The notes under the pieces are model-generated. The model searched no databases, was not told where the DNA came from, and saw nothing but the letters and a program-made list of their open reading frames with translations. DNA of 64,000 bases from Gammaproteobacteria bacterium (GTDB taxonomy: Bacteria > Pseudomonadota > Gammaproteobacteria > AKS1), in the NCBI GenBank assembly GCA_027006175.1, contig JALTKS010000056.1, positions 100,528-164,527 of the forward strand. Direction: 5' to 3'. The position numbers and the translations under genes are program-made. This document shows, one piece after another, positions 56,129-64,000 of the stretch; position 1 is the stretch's first letter; every line of letters starts with the position of its first letter.

Positions 56129-56689
56129 ATGAATCACAAATTATTATTGGCAGCGATATTATTACCAAGCGTTTTGCTGACAGGTTGTGAAACCTTAGGT
56201 GGCCAGGAAGGCGACGATGTGGTGGTTGAAGATCGCGGCACACAGGCAGATGGTGGCCAAATTGCCGGTGGCGATACGGATGGGGCAACCCCGAGTGGCG
56301 CACAAGCTGGCACGGCATTTCAAGGCCACCCACTTGATAACCCACAGAGTATTTTATCTTCACGGGTTATTTATTTTGAATTTGACAGTGCCAGTATTCG
56401 TAATGAAGATCGTGCTGCAATTCAGGCGCATGCAGAATACTTGAGCCAGCATAGTTCGGCTTCAGTGGTTCTGGAAGGGCATACGGATGAACGCGGTAGC
56501 CGTGAGTACAATATTGCTCTGGGTGAGCGACGTGCCAAAGCAGTGCGTCAGCTGTTATTATTCCAGGGGGCGGTTGCTTCACAGTTGCAAACAGTCAGTT
56601 ATGGTGAAGAAAGCCCTGCGGCGATTGGTCATGATGAAGATGCCTGGCAACAAAATCGACGTGTGGAAATTACTTATAAAACTCGGTAG
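56129..56689 (+). CDS. pal: Peptidoglycan-associated lipoprotein Pal
   Basis: 186 residues from the ATG at 56129, which has GAAGGAG at 56116-56122; an ATG at 56114 is less supported. The lipobox LLTGC is followed by a Gly/Asp-rich linker and an OmpA-like domain (VIYFEFDSASI, LEGHTDERGSREYNIALGER). It anchors the outer membrane to peptidoglycan. Confidence 0.97.
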   Translation: MNHKLLLAAILLPSVLLTGCETLGGQEGDDVVVEDRGTQADGGQIAGGDTDGATPSGAQAGTAFQGHPLDNPQSILSSRVIYFEFDSASIRNEDRAAIQAHAEYLSQHSSASVVLEGHTDERGSREYNIALGERRAKAVRQLLLFQGAVASQLQTVSYGEESPAAIGHDEDAWQQNRRVEITYKTR

Positions 56690-56699
56690 AAATTAAATA

Positions 56700-57476
56700 A
56701 TGATGAAACGAACACTAAACCATCTTGCACCACTTTTGTTAGTGAGTGTGTTTTTTGCAGCACCATTACAGGCGGCGGATGCGCCATTAGAACAGCGCGT
56801 ACAACGCCTGGAAAAACTGGTTGAGGGGCAGGGGCTGGTTGATATGTACCTGCGTCTGGAAACCTTGCAACAGGAAGTGCAACAACTTCGTGGTGAAGTG
56901 GAAGTTCAAGCCAATACAATTCAAGGACTGAAACAACGTCAGCGCGATCTTTATCTCGATATTGATCGTCGCTTGCGACAGCTTGAATCGGGTGCGGTGG
57001 CTAAGCCATCGGAGGTTGTCACGCCGACAACGCCTAAAGCCGCAACACCGACAAAATCTAAAACGGTGGCTCCTGTAGCAAGTGATCCTGCCGCAGCAGA
57101 AGGTGCTTACCGTGCCGCATTTAAATTGCTTAAAGAAGGACGCTATGCGCCAGCAACCAGTCGCTTTAAAGATTTCTTAAAGAAATACCCTGATAGTAGT
57201 TATGCCGACAATGCACAGTATTGGTTAGGTGAAATTAGTTATGTCACCCGTGCGTTTAAGCAAGCCATTGTTGAATTTGATAAAGTGATAAAGAACTATC
57301 CAGATAGTACTAAAATTGCCGATGCATTATTGAAGCAAGCGTATTGTTATTATGAGTTAAAAGACTATACCAAAGCGCGTGAATTACTGACGGAGGTGAA
57401 TACCCGTTTCCCTCACAGTACGGCGGCCAGTTTGGCGGAAAAACGCCGTAAAAGAATAACCGCTGAAGGCCATTAA
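56700..57476 (+). CDS. cpoB: Cell division coordinator CpoB (YbgF)
   Basis: 258 residues. The signal peptide ends LQA. An N-terminal trimeric coiled coil (about 30-105) is followed by a linker rich in Thr, Pro and Lys and by three TPRs (AFKLLKEGRYAPATSRFKDF and similar). CpoB links Tol function to PBP1B during division. Last gene of the tol block. Confidence 0.94.
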   Translation: MMKRTLNHLAPLLLVSVFFAAPLQAADAPLEQRVQRLEKLVEGQGLVDMYLRLETLQQEVQQLRGEVEVQANTIQGLKQRQRDLYLDIDRRLRQLESGAVAKPSEVVTPTTPKAATPTKSKTVAPVASDPAAAEGAYRAAFKLLKEGRYAPATSRFKDFLKKYPDSSYADNAQYWLGEISYVTRAFKQAIVEFDKVIKNYPDSTKIADALLKQAYCYYELKDYTKARELLTEVNTRFPHSTAASLAEKRRKRITAEGH

Positions 57477-57488
57477 ATTTGGTTTTTT

Positions 57489-58130
57489 ATGAGTCGTCTT
57501 CGTATTACTGAAATATTTTATTCTCTGCAAGGGGAGTCTCGTACGGTTGGTTTACCAACCGTGTTTGTACGTTTAACCGGTTGTCCTTTACGTTGCGGGT
57601 ACTGTGATACAGAGTATGCCTTTCAGGGCGGGCAATGGTTTGAGTTACCCGAAATTATGAGTCAAATTGCTGCTCTTAATTGCCAAACTATTTGCGTTAC
57701 CGGTGGCGAACCGCTGGCACAAAAATCTTGCCCTGAATTACTAACGCAACTTTGTGATGCGGGTTATCAGGTTTCATTAGAAACCAGTGGTTCGATTGAT
57801 GTTGCTAATGTGGATGAACGCGTCAGTAAAGTGATGGATCTCAAAACCCCTTCATCCGGCGAAATGGAAAAGAACCTTTACAGTAATATCGACTTATTAA
57901 CGCAGCACGATCAAGTTAAGTTTGTGATCAGTGATCGCCATGATTTTGATTGGGCATGTGAACAATTACAGAAATATAATTTACCATCACGTTGCGAAGT
58001 CCTGTTTTCACCGGTCTTTTCAGAATTAGAACCAACACAATTGGCAGATTGGGTGCTGGAAGAGCATTTGAATGTGCGTATGCAGGTTCAATTACATAAA
58101 ATATTGTGGGGAGATAAACCGGGGTGCTAA
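57489..58130 (+). CDS. queE: 7-carboxy-7-deazaguanine synthase QueE
   Basis: 213 residues. Radical-SAM enzyme with the CxxxCxxC cluster motif as CPLRCGYC (C32, C36, C39) and the SAM motif VTGGEPL. Converts CPH4 to CDG in queuosine synthesis. It overlaps queC by seven bases. Confidence 0.95.
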   Translation: MSRLRITEIFYSLQGESRTVGLPTVFVRLTGCPLRCGYCDTEYAFQGGQWFELPEIMSQIAALNCQTICVTGGEPLAQKSCPELLTQLCDAGYQVSLETSGSIDVANVDERVSKVMDLKTPSSGEMEKNLYSNIDLLTQHDQVKFVISDRHDFDWACEQLQKYNLPSRCEVLFSPVFSELEPTQLADWVLEEHLNVRMQVQLHKILWGDKPGC

Positions 58131-58807
58131 CAAAACCACGCGCAGTTGTTCTTGTTTCGGGAGGGCTTGATTCAGCCACCACCCTGGCGATTGCAAAGGA
58201 TCAGGGCTATCAGTGTTTCGCGCTGAGTTTTGATTATGGTCAGCGCCATGTCTCAGAACTTGAAGCTGCTGGGCGCGTTGCTGACTCAATGGGTGTTGTC
58301 GAGCATAAAACCATTCATTTAGGGCTGGGTGATATTGGTGGTTCAGCACTGACAGAAGAGGCTATCGATGTTCCCAAAGACGGTGTTGAGTCAAATGTGA
58401 TTCCTGTCACCTATGTCCCCGCTCGAAACACCGTATTTTTATCACTCGCACTTGGCTGGGCAGAGGTGCTCGGTGCACAGGATATTTTTATTGGCGTGAA
58501 TGCGGTGGATTATTCCGGCTATCCTGATTGTCGTCCAGAATTTATAGCCCAGTTTGAAAAGCTGGCAAACCTTGCCACAAAAGTTGGTGTAGAGGGTTCA
58601 GATTGGCATATTCACGCCCCACTGATTGAATTATCCAAGGCAGATATTATTCTTCGTGGAACCGAGCTGGGTGTCGATTATTCACAAACGGTCTCCTGTT
58701 ATGAGGCGGATATTAAGGGGCGTGCTTGTGGTGTGTGTGATTCATGTCGTCTTCGTGCCGAAGGGTTTGCATCTTGCAATGTTCAGGATCCCACGATTTA
58801 CAAGTAA
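58124..58807 (+). CDS. queC: 7-cyano-7-deazaguanine synthase QueC
   Basis: 227 residues from a GTG start inside the queE end. PP-loop [13 protein letters not shown] at the N-terminus and a C-terminal zinc site [13 protein letters not shown]-dependent conversion of CDG to preQ0. Substrate flows directly from QueE. Confidence 0.96.
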   Translation: MLTKPRAVVLVSGGLDSATTLAIAKDQGYQCFALSFDYGQRHVSELEAAGRVADSMGVVEHKTIHLGLGDIGGSALTEEAIDVPKDGVESNVIPVTYVPARNTVFLSLALGWAEVLGAQDIFIGVNAVDYSGYPDCRPEFIAQFEKLANLATKVGVEGSDWHIHAPLIELSKADIILRGTELGVDYSQTVSCYEADIKGRACGVCDSCRLRAEGFASCNVQDPTIYK

Positions 58808-58917
58808 CTAACTGTTTTTTATTATAAAACCCCCATTTTAGTGACAATTTGCAGGCTACGCGCTACAATGCCAGCCAATTCCGCAGCATAGCGGACTTTT
58901 TATATGGGGAGCAGGAT

Positions 58918-60189
58918 ATGTTATTTGAAGATTTTGCGTCGGCACAGTCGGCATTTTTATGGGCAACGTTCGCGATTGCGCTAATTATGGGTGCAGTCGT
59001 CACCAAAACTAACTTTTGTACGATGGGTGCGGTTTCTGATGTTGTTAATATTGGTGACAATGGTCGTATGCGTGCATGGTTCTTTGCGATTGCCGTTGCG
59101 ATGCTCGGTGTCACTTTTTTAGAAGCAACCGGCATAGCGACCGTTGATGGCAGTTTCCCTCCTTATCGTGGTAGTAGCTTAGTTTGGGCTGAAAACCTTC
59201 TTGGCGGCATCCTGTTTGGTATCGGCATGACCTTCGGTAGTGGTTGCGGTAATAAAACCCTCATCCGTATCGGTGGCGGCAACATCAAATCAATCTTCGT
59301 TTTGGCAATTATTGGTGTGATTGCCTATTTTATGACCAACCCATTCCCCGGTTCAGATAAAACGTTGATGTCTGTCTTATTTATCAATGGTTTACCATTA
59401 CGTGATTTGGCGATTTCTCTTTCTGGACCACAAGATTTAGGATCATTAATTGGTGGACCTGAAGGTGCGCATGATATGCGTATGTATATTGGTGGTGGTT
59501 TAGGTCTTTTCCTGCTTTTCTACACACTCAAATCGGCCAATTTCCGTACTAGTTTCGATAATGTTTTGGGTGGGTTTGTTGTTGGTGCCGCGGTACTTGC
59601 CGCATGGTACGTTACCGCGAAAATGGGTGTCAGCATTGACGGCGAGAACAGCAGTCTACGAGCAGTTGTTGAAGGCTGGGATTTCATTATGGATGATCCT
59701 GAAGGTCGTCCAGCGACAGCAGCTGCGTGGAGCACGCAGTCTTTTACCTTCATTAATCCAATGGGACAAACAATTGGCTATGCAGCCGGTGGTTTTCAAT
59801 ATTCATTCCTGACCTTTGGCATTATGGCGTTGCTGGGTGTTATCTCAGGCTCATTTGTTTGGTCTATTATCAGCCGTAGCTTCCGTATTGAGTGGTTTGT
59901 TGATTTTAGGGATTTCCTTAACCATGTATTTGGCGCGATTCTGATGGGCTTTGGTGGCGTTCTGGCACTAGGTTGTACTATCGGGCAAGGTATCACGGGT
60001 GTATCAACCTTGGCGTTGGGGTCTTTCATCGCGCTAGCCGGCATTATCTTTGGTAGCGCTATCACCATGAAGATTCAGTACTACAAAATGTGTTACGAGG
60101 AAGAAGCCACATTTATGAAAGCATTCCTTTCAAGTCTGGTCGATATGAAGATGCTGCCACCGGCTATGCGCAAACTCGAAAATTTATAA
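58918..60189 (+). CDS. YeeE/YedE-family sulfur-compound transporter
   Basis: 423 residues from the ATG at 58918, with GGGAGCAGG upstream; the longer frame from 58849 lacks a ribosome site. About ten membrane segments. Three cysteines sit in short membrane motifs: C34 (TNFCTMGA), C110 (FGSGCGNKT) and C353 (LGCTIGQG). The characterised relative TsuA uses such cysteines to pass thiosulfate inward. This sulfur-oxidiser context fits uptake or exchange of thiosulfate or a similar ion. Neighbours queC and tRNA-Lys give no further clue. Confidence 0.88.
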   Translation: MLFEDFASAQSAFLWATFAIALIMGAVVTKTNFCTMGAVSDVVNIGDNGRMRAWFFAIAVAMLGVTFLEATGIATVDGSFPPYRGSSLVWAENLLGGILFGIGMTFGSGCGNKTLIRIGGGNIKSIFVLAIIGVIAYFMTNPFPGSDKTLMSVLFINGLPLRDLAISLSGPQDLGSLIGGPEGAHDMRMYIGGGLGLFLLFYTLKSANFRTSFDNVLGGFVVGAAVLAAWYVTAKMGVSIDGENSSLRAVVEGWDFIMDDPEGRPATAAAWSTQSFTFINPMGQTIGYAAGGFQYSFLTFGIMALLGVISGSFVWSIISRSFRIEWFVDFRDFLNHVFGAILMGFGGVLALGCTIGQGITGVSTLALGSFIALAGIIFGSAITMKIQYYKMCYEEEATFMKAFLSSLVDMKMLPPAMRKLENL

Positions 60190-60210
60190 GCATAAATACC
60201 GGTTTCGGGC

Positions 60211-60238
60211 TTGTTATTCCGCCTGACTCCGGTATCAT
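60211..60238 (+). promoter_or_regulatory. Promoter of tRNA-Lys
   Basis: TTGTTA at 60211-60216 and TATCAT at 60233-60238 are separated by 16 bases, with a GC-rich stretch just after, ending 15 bases before the tRNA. Confidence 0.6.
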
Positions 60239-60253
60239 GCCGACTTCGTTTTT

Positions 60254-60329
60254 GGGCCGTTAGCTCAGCTGGTAGAGCACCGGACTTTTAATCCGATGGT
60301 CGGGCGTTCAAATCGCCCACGGCCCACCA
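60254..60329 (+). tRNA. tRNA-Lys (anticodon TTT)
   Basis: 76 nt with the CCA end encoded. The acceptor stem GGGCCGT pairs with ACGGCCC. D-arm TAGCTCAGCTGGTAGAGCA, anticodon loop CTTTTAA (anticodon TTT) and T-arm with GTTCAAATC are all intact. A terminator follows after seven bases. Confidence 0.98.
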
Positions 60330-60336
60330 TCTTAAG

Positions 60337-60369
60337 AAGCACCTGTATTTTCATGCAGGTGCTTTTTTT
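60337..60369 (+). terminator. Terminator of tRNA-Lys
   Basis: Stem AAGCACCTG with CAGGTGCTT (60337-60364), then a run of seven T in total. Confidence 0.92.
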
Positions 60370-60400
60370 ATTGCCCTGACCCTTCGGAGATGGGTAGGGT

Positions 60401-60506
60401 ACTCATAATGAAGCCCGAAGGGATTCTATGAGTGGTGAAACACCAACCCACAGAAATAAAGCAGATAGCACGTAAACACTAGTCTTCACGAATAGAATCG
60501 GAGATG
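60401..60506. repeat. 106-bp repeat C, copy 1
   Basis: Identical over 106 bases to 60579-60684, at an offset of 178. It holds internal inverted sequences: GATTCTAT near its start and ATAGAATC near its end. A short piece like its right end (GGAGATGGGTA) also lies at 60386-60396, suggesting an earlier lost copy. No ORF is supported. Confidence 0.93.
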
Positions 60507-60550
60507 GGTACTGGCTCAAAGAAGCCTTATCAGGCTTCATTTTGAGTACC
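60507..60550. repeat. Long hairpin between repeat C copies
   Basis: GGTACTGGCTCAAAGAAGCC and the facing sequence GGCTTCATTTTGAGTACC form an imperfect stem with a six-base loop TTATCA. The stem is part of the 178-base period but is replaced after copy 2. Confidence 0.7.
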
Positions 60551-60578
60551 TTATTCGATTTCCAATCTCATCAAGGCA

Positions 60579-60684
60579 ACTCATAATGAAGCCCGAAGGG
60601 ATTCTATGAGTGGTGAAACACCAACCCACAGAAATAAAGCAGATAGCACGTAAACACTAGTCTTCACGAATAGAATCGGAGATG
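60579..60684. repeat. 106-bp repeat C, copy 2
   Basis: Second identical copy. It is followed by a degenerate partial copy at about 60702-60746 (GAAGGGATTCTATGAATGGTG and nearby), which matches the first half of the unit with several changes. Confidence 0.93.
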
Positions 60685-60760
60685 AGTTCTGGCTCAAAGA
60701 AGCTCGAAGGGATTCTATGAATGGTGAAGTACCAAGCCACAGAACAAATGTAGTCAGCAA

Positions 60761-60789
60761 TAAAAAAGCCCCGCATAAGCGGGGCTTTT
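60761..60789 (-). terminator. Terminator of soxB
   Basis: Stem GCCCCGC with GCGGGGC (60768-60785), loop ATAA, with a six-base T-run on the minus strand. It lies 26 bases after the soxB stop. Confidence 0.92.
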
Positions 60790-60811
60790 AATACCACTAA
60801 GCTGAAACGAT

Positions 60812-62575
60812 TTAAGCGTCAGCGTCTGACACGTAGCCTGGGTTACCAGTAACGTTTTTGATCTTCGGCGTATTAAGTTTGATTTTACCGATGGTCTTTT
60901 TGTCACGTAGGTAGTTAGCAACAACACCCCAAACAGGTCTGTCGTTGGCTTGTTTCTGAACACTTGCCCAACCAGCCACTTTGTATTTCTTGCCGGCTTC
61001 AATAGCCTTACCGTTAAGCTCCATATCAGTGATACGGTTGCCAATCTTTTCAAGTGGGTCAATCGCGTACTGAAGGCCACCAACGCGAACCATGTCACCA
61101 CCTTGTTGGTAGTAAGGATCTTCGTTGAAGATGTTATCAGCCACGTCTTCAAGAATGTTCTTGAGCGTTTCACCCGACAAGTCATTAATAGTCACTTGTG
61201 GGTAGGTCATGGCCGTTTGTGTTGCGACTTGTTCAAACGTAATTGGCTGACCTGGTAGTACACTCACACCCCAGCGGAAACCAGGTGAGAAGGCGATTTC
61301 TGAATCAGTTTCCTGAATCATCGCATCACAGATAAGTTGATCGAAGGTACCGTTGAAGTTACCGCGACGATAAAGCACGTCTTCTGATACAGCGAGTTCT
61401 TCGTTCAGTTCATCAAGGAATGGTGCACGTACTTTGTCGATGTAGGCTTGCATGACAGGATCAGGTTCGAGCATGTTAGCGAAGACAGGCAGCAGTTTGT
61501 ATTTGTAGTCAGCGACCTTGCCATTTTTGACATCAAAGTCGAGAACAGACAGGAATTTGGTGTTTGAACCAGAGTTAATAACCAGAGTTTTGCCACCTGG
61601 ATTACTGACTTCAACCGGTTGTGGAACACCGTCATGCGTATGACCACCCATGATGGCATCGATACCCGTAACACGGCTTGCCATTTTAAGATCTACGTCC
61701 ATACCGTTATGAGAAACCACTACAACCACTTGCGCGCCCTCATCACGAGCCTGATCAACAATTTCCTGCATTCTGTCGTCACGAATACCGAAACTCCAGT
61801 CAGGTACCATGAAGCGAGGGTTGGCGATAGGTGTGTATGGGAAACACTGACCGATAACGGCGACGGGTATACCATTTTGTTCTTTCATAACATAAGGGTT
61901 GAAAACTGCTTCTTCGAACTCGTTATCAACAACATTTTGTCCAACAAAGTCGATGCTACCAGCAAAGTCATTGTCGATAATTTCTTTTACTCGGTCAGCA
62001 CCAAAGGTGAATTCCCAGTGGCCAGTCATGACGTCTACACCGAGTAATTTTTGTGCATCAACCATGTCCTGTGCATTAGTACGCAGCGATGTCCACGAGC
62101 CTTGCCATGTGTCGCCACCATCAAGCAGGAGGGCACCAGGGCGTTGTGAACGCATGTTTTTAACCAGCGTTGCCATGTGGGCGAAACCACCAACCTTACC
62201 AAATTTTTGAGCGGCTTCTGCGAAATCGATATAACTATACGCATGTGCTAACTCAGTGCCTGGTTTGATGTCGTAGTGTTTAAGTAATTCAGCACCAACC
62301 AGGTGAGGAGGGTTACCGTACATACTTGCAACACCGATATTGATATTTGGCTCACGGAAGTAAACAGGCTCTAGCTGTGCGTGACAATCGGTGTAATGAA
62401 GAAATGAAACATTACCAAATTTAGGCATTTCATAAATATTACTAGGCTGTGCTGATGCTTTAGGGCCAGTAGGTAGTTTTTGTTTGTCTGTTCCTGGCTC
62501 ACAACCAGTTAAACTCATGCCCGCTGCGCTGGCAGCTGCCATCATTTGCAGGAATTCTCGGCGAGAAATATTCAT
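60812..62575 (-). CDS. soxB: Thiosulfohydrolase SoxB
   Basis: 587 residues. Dinuclear manganese enzyme that releases sulfate from the SoxY-bound thiosulfonate. The N-terminus has a Tat motif SRREFLQ; it is followed by SLTGC (C25), which also fits a lipobox. Metal-site motifs are FLHYTDCHAQLEP (D63, H65), LLDGGDTWQGS, TGHWEFTFG, VVSHNGMD and GGHTHDG. The gene ends before its own terminator and is separated from soxA by 423 bases, so it has its own promoter region. Confidence 0.97.
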   Translation of the reverse strand: MNISRREFLQMMAAASAAGMSLTGCEPGTDKQKLPTGPKASAQPSNIYEMPKFGNVSFLHYTDCHAQLEPVYFREPNINIGVASMYGNPPHLVGAELLKHYDIKPGTELAHAYSYIDFAEAAQKFGKVGGFAHMATLVKNMRSQRPGALLLDGGDTWQGSWTSLRTNAQDMVDAQKLLGVDVMTGHWEFTFGADRVKEIIDNDFAGSIDFVGQNVVDNEFEEAVFNPYVMKEQNGIPVAVIGQCFPYTPIANPRFMVPDWSFGIRDDRMQEIVDQARDEGAQVVVVVSHNGMDVDLKMASRVTGIDAIMGGHTHDGVPQPVEVSNPGGKTLVINSGSNTKFLSVLDFDVKNGKVADYKYKLLPVFANMLEPDPVMQAYIDKVRAPFLDELNEELAVSEDVLYRRGNFNGTFDQLICDAMIQETDSEIAFSPGFRWGVSVLPGQPITFEQVATQTAMTYPQVTINDLSGETLKNILEDVADNIFNEDPYYQQGGDMVRVGGLQYAIDPLEKIGNRITDMELNGKAIEAGKKYKVAGWASVQKQANDRPVWGVVANYLRDKKTIGKIKLNTPKIKNVTGNPGYVSDADA

Positions 62576-62942
62576 TTGGTGTTAATCCTCCATCGGATAA
62601 TACTCAAGTTGCTTTTAGACTGCTTATTTATAGTTAGCAGCTTGTTATTTTGTTTGTGAATGACGAACCCACAAACGTTATTGCGTCTAATACTAGCTTA
62701 TTTATATGAGTTTACTCAATGCTAAAGAGGGGATGGAAGGTAAAAATCGTTATAAAATTTCTACGCTTAGCTATTTGAGCTTTAAGTTGTTGGTAGGTGG
62801 GGATTTATTGGTGTTTTGGTGAAATTATTTTTTTCTGAAATTAAGTGTTTTTTATTTGTTGGTTGCTATTTACAGTGTATTTAAGGGTGCATAGTGCAAT
62901 GGTTTCTGATGTTTGAAAAGGGTAGAACATTTGCAGAGTTCA
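62576..62942. other. Gene-free region upstream of soxB
   Basis: AT-rich stretch of about 370 bases between the soxB start and the soxA terminator. The ribosome site GGAGG for soxB lies at its left edge. It should hold the soxB promoter, but I cannot name one confidently. No ORF or RNA gene seen. Confidence 0.5.
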
Positions 62943-62944
62943 GC

Positions 62945-62978
62945 AAGAAAAAAGCCCGGCTAAGTAGCCGGGCTTTTT
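62945..62978 (-). terminator. Terminator of soxA
   Basis: Stem GCCCGGCTA with TAGCCGGGC (62954-62973) and a two-base apex, followed on the minus strand by a T-run. It lies 25 bases after the soxA stop. Confidence 0.92.
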
Positions 62979-62998
62979 ATATCCAAATGGATGGAAGC

Positions 62999-63841
62999 CT
63001 ACTGGCGGTTACTAGGCGCGTTTAGCTTTAGACCATTTGACATGTAGGTATGGAAGTACTCAAGATTTGTGTATTCCTTACCTTGTGCCTTAAATGGTTT
63101 AGCACGAACCTGCTTGTTACAACCACCGTAACGACGGTGCATAGTACCAAGACCACCCCATTTAGAGCGGTATACAGGGAAGTTAGTCGCTTGCCCAAAA
63201 CCCGCACTTAAGATGTTGGCACGAATGTACTTACCTGCAGCATCAAAGTGACAATGGGCACAAGAGAAGTTCAACTGACCTCGGCGAGCAAAGTAAAATT
63301 GCTTGCCATCTTCGTAAGCTGCGATAGCACCTTTGTCGTTAGGAACAACAACATTGATTGCTTTACCGCGTGAAGTGTTCTTTAAGTATGCAGACAGTTG
63401 AGCCAGCTTACCTTTTTTCCACTTCAGTGGTTTTTCGCCATTTTTCTTACGACATTCATTCAATTCAGCTTCAAAAGTTTTTACTTTTTGTGCTTTCTTG
63501 TCCCAGTAAGGGTAGTTTTGAGCGATACCAATACCACCATTCTTGAAACAGCTAGCGTAAGTTTTGCCGTTTTTGAAAGGCTTGTTGTATTCTTTTTCGC
63601 CAGCAGTGATATCGAGTTCGTATGGAGGGAACTCTTCAATTGCTTGCCAAGAGTCGTACATATCCTGATCGTAGATGTAGATACCATCAGCGTAGTCATC
63701 AAGTGTCTTACCTGCTGGTAGCTTGTTTTTCCAGTAACTGCGGAACTTCTTCAAGTCCGATGAAGGACTTGCTTGAGCAGTCATTTGTGCACCGGCGATA
63801 AGTCCGATAGCCGTCATTGCGATAATGATTTTTTTCATCAT
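62999..63841 (-). CDS. soxA: Sulfur-oxidation c-type cytochrome SoxA
   Basis: 280 residues from the ATG at 63841 (a second ATG follows directly), with GGAGG upstream; the longer frame would run into soxZ. The signal peptide ends AQA. A single heme site CAHCH (C194, C197, H198) is present. The place of a first heme holds only single cysteines C98 (YASCFK) and C130 (NECRKK), likely a disulfide as in monoheme SoxA. C241 in RRYGGCNKQVRAKPF is the catalytic heme ligand that carries the persulfide. With SoxX it couples thiosulfate to SoxYZ. Confidence 0.95.
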   Translation of the reverse strand: MMKKIIIAMTAIGLIAGAQMTAQASPSSDLKKFRSYWKNKLPAGKTLDDYADGIYIYDQDMYDSWQAIEEFPPYELDITAGEKEYNKPFKNGKTYASCFKNGGIGIAQNYPYWDKKAQKVKTFEAELNECRKKNGEKPLKWKKGKLAQLSAYLKNTSRGKAINVVVPNDKGAIAAYEDGKQFYFARRGQLNFSCAHCHFDAAGKYIRANILSAGFGQATNFPVYRSKWGGLGTMHRRYGGCNKQVRAKPFKAQGKEYTNLEYFHTYMSNGLKLNAPSNRQ

Positions 63842-63872
63842 TGTTTTTATCTCCTCCGAGTATTGCCTAAGG

Positions 63873-64000
63873 TTAGCGAATTTTCGCTTCCTTGGAAGCA
63901 GACTCACCCTTGTTATCGACCCAGCTGATTTTAATGCTGTCACCCTTGGCGCCACCCTTAAACTTGAACGACAAGTAAGGATTTTTTGAGATAGCCGGTC
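63873..64000 (-). CDS. soxZ: Sulfur-carrier complex protein SoxZ (5' end outside window)
   Basis: The last 41 codons of a minus-strand frame: it contains ISKNPYLSFKFKGG and ISWVDNKGESASKEAKIR before the stop, the typical SoxZ C-terminus. SoxZ binds SoxY, which carries the sulfur intermediates. It lies 31 bases upstream of soxA in the same operon. Confidence 0.93.
   Translation of the reverse strand, partial: PAISKNPYLSFKFKGGAKGDSIKISWVDNKGESASKEAKIR

Noticed and set aside
60386..60750. Insertion sequence next to tRNA-Lys
   Set aside because: No transposase frame, no terminal inverted repeats with target duplication; recorded only as repeats.

Overview
The window reads as chromosomal DNA of a gammaproteobacterium that oxidises reduced sulfur. 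Its gene orders are typical of the class: ftsA-ftsZ-lpxC-dciA-M23-secA, pilB-pilC-pilD-coaE-zapD-yacG, and fmdB-aspS-yebC-ruvCAB-ybgC-tolQRAB-pal-cpoB-queE-queC. Genes for the thiosulfate-oxidising Sox system (soxZ, soxA, soxB) close the window. Base composition is moderate and a few stretches are visibly AT-rich. I cannot name the genus from sequence alone.

Layout. 1-7711: end of the division and cell-wall cluster, lipid A synthesis (lpxC), helicase loader (dciA), an M23 peptidase and secA. 7712-8374: no gene, but a tandem array of two kinds of hairpin module with a period of about 212 bp. 8375-12147: argJ, a Nudix-ThiE fusion, then yacG, zapD and coaE on the minus strand. 12152-22412: a type IV pilus region (pilD, pilC, pilB, pilA, then pilR and pilS) interrupted by an AT-rich gene for a membrane-anchored alkaline-phosphatase-superfamily enzyme. 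pilA has a textbook sigma-54 promoter, as expected with PilSR next door. 22413-33542: sucCD-nadE, glnB, bamD, rluD-pgeF, a ZIP transporter, and a run gcvR-def-acyltransferase-caspase-like protease. 33600-45411: clpB behind a sigma-32 promoter, a thioredoxin-HEAT fusion, a GAF-containing PilB/GspE-type ATPase, a repeat protein, YihY, a lone FimV N-terminal domain, an HDOD protein, an SDR and an ATM1-type ABC exporter. 45585-58807: the aspS-ruv-tol-que block. 58918-64000: a YeeE/YedE sulfur transporter, tRNA-Lys, a second repeat cluster, then soxB, soxA and partial soxZ on the minus strand.

How it works together. The pilus block supplies pilin, assembly ATPase, platform protein, prepilin peptidase and the two-component switch for pilin transcription. 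The extra ATPase at 37081, the lone FimV domain at 41379 and the phosphotransferase-like enzyme beside pilA may be accessories of the same machine. The Tol-Pal/CpoB set, BamD, LpxC and SecA build and maintain the envelope. SoxA, SoxB and SoxZ are periplasmic parts of thiosulfate oxidation, and the YeeE/YedE protein probably moves a sulfur compound across the inner membrane.

The least explained signals are non-coding. One is a family of branched hairpin elements near 7850, 8063 and 22502, with a possible fourth at 2231. They share a loop core while their stems differ, and stem pairing is kept by a compensatory change and G-U pairs. The other is a separate identical 106-bp repeat next to tRNA-Lys. 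Among proteins, a secreted caspase-like protease with an EF-hand loop (32088-33542) and the pilin-adjacent transferase are the most worth following up.
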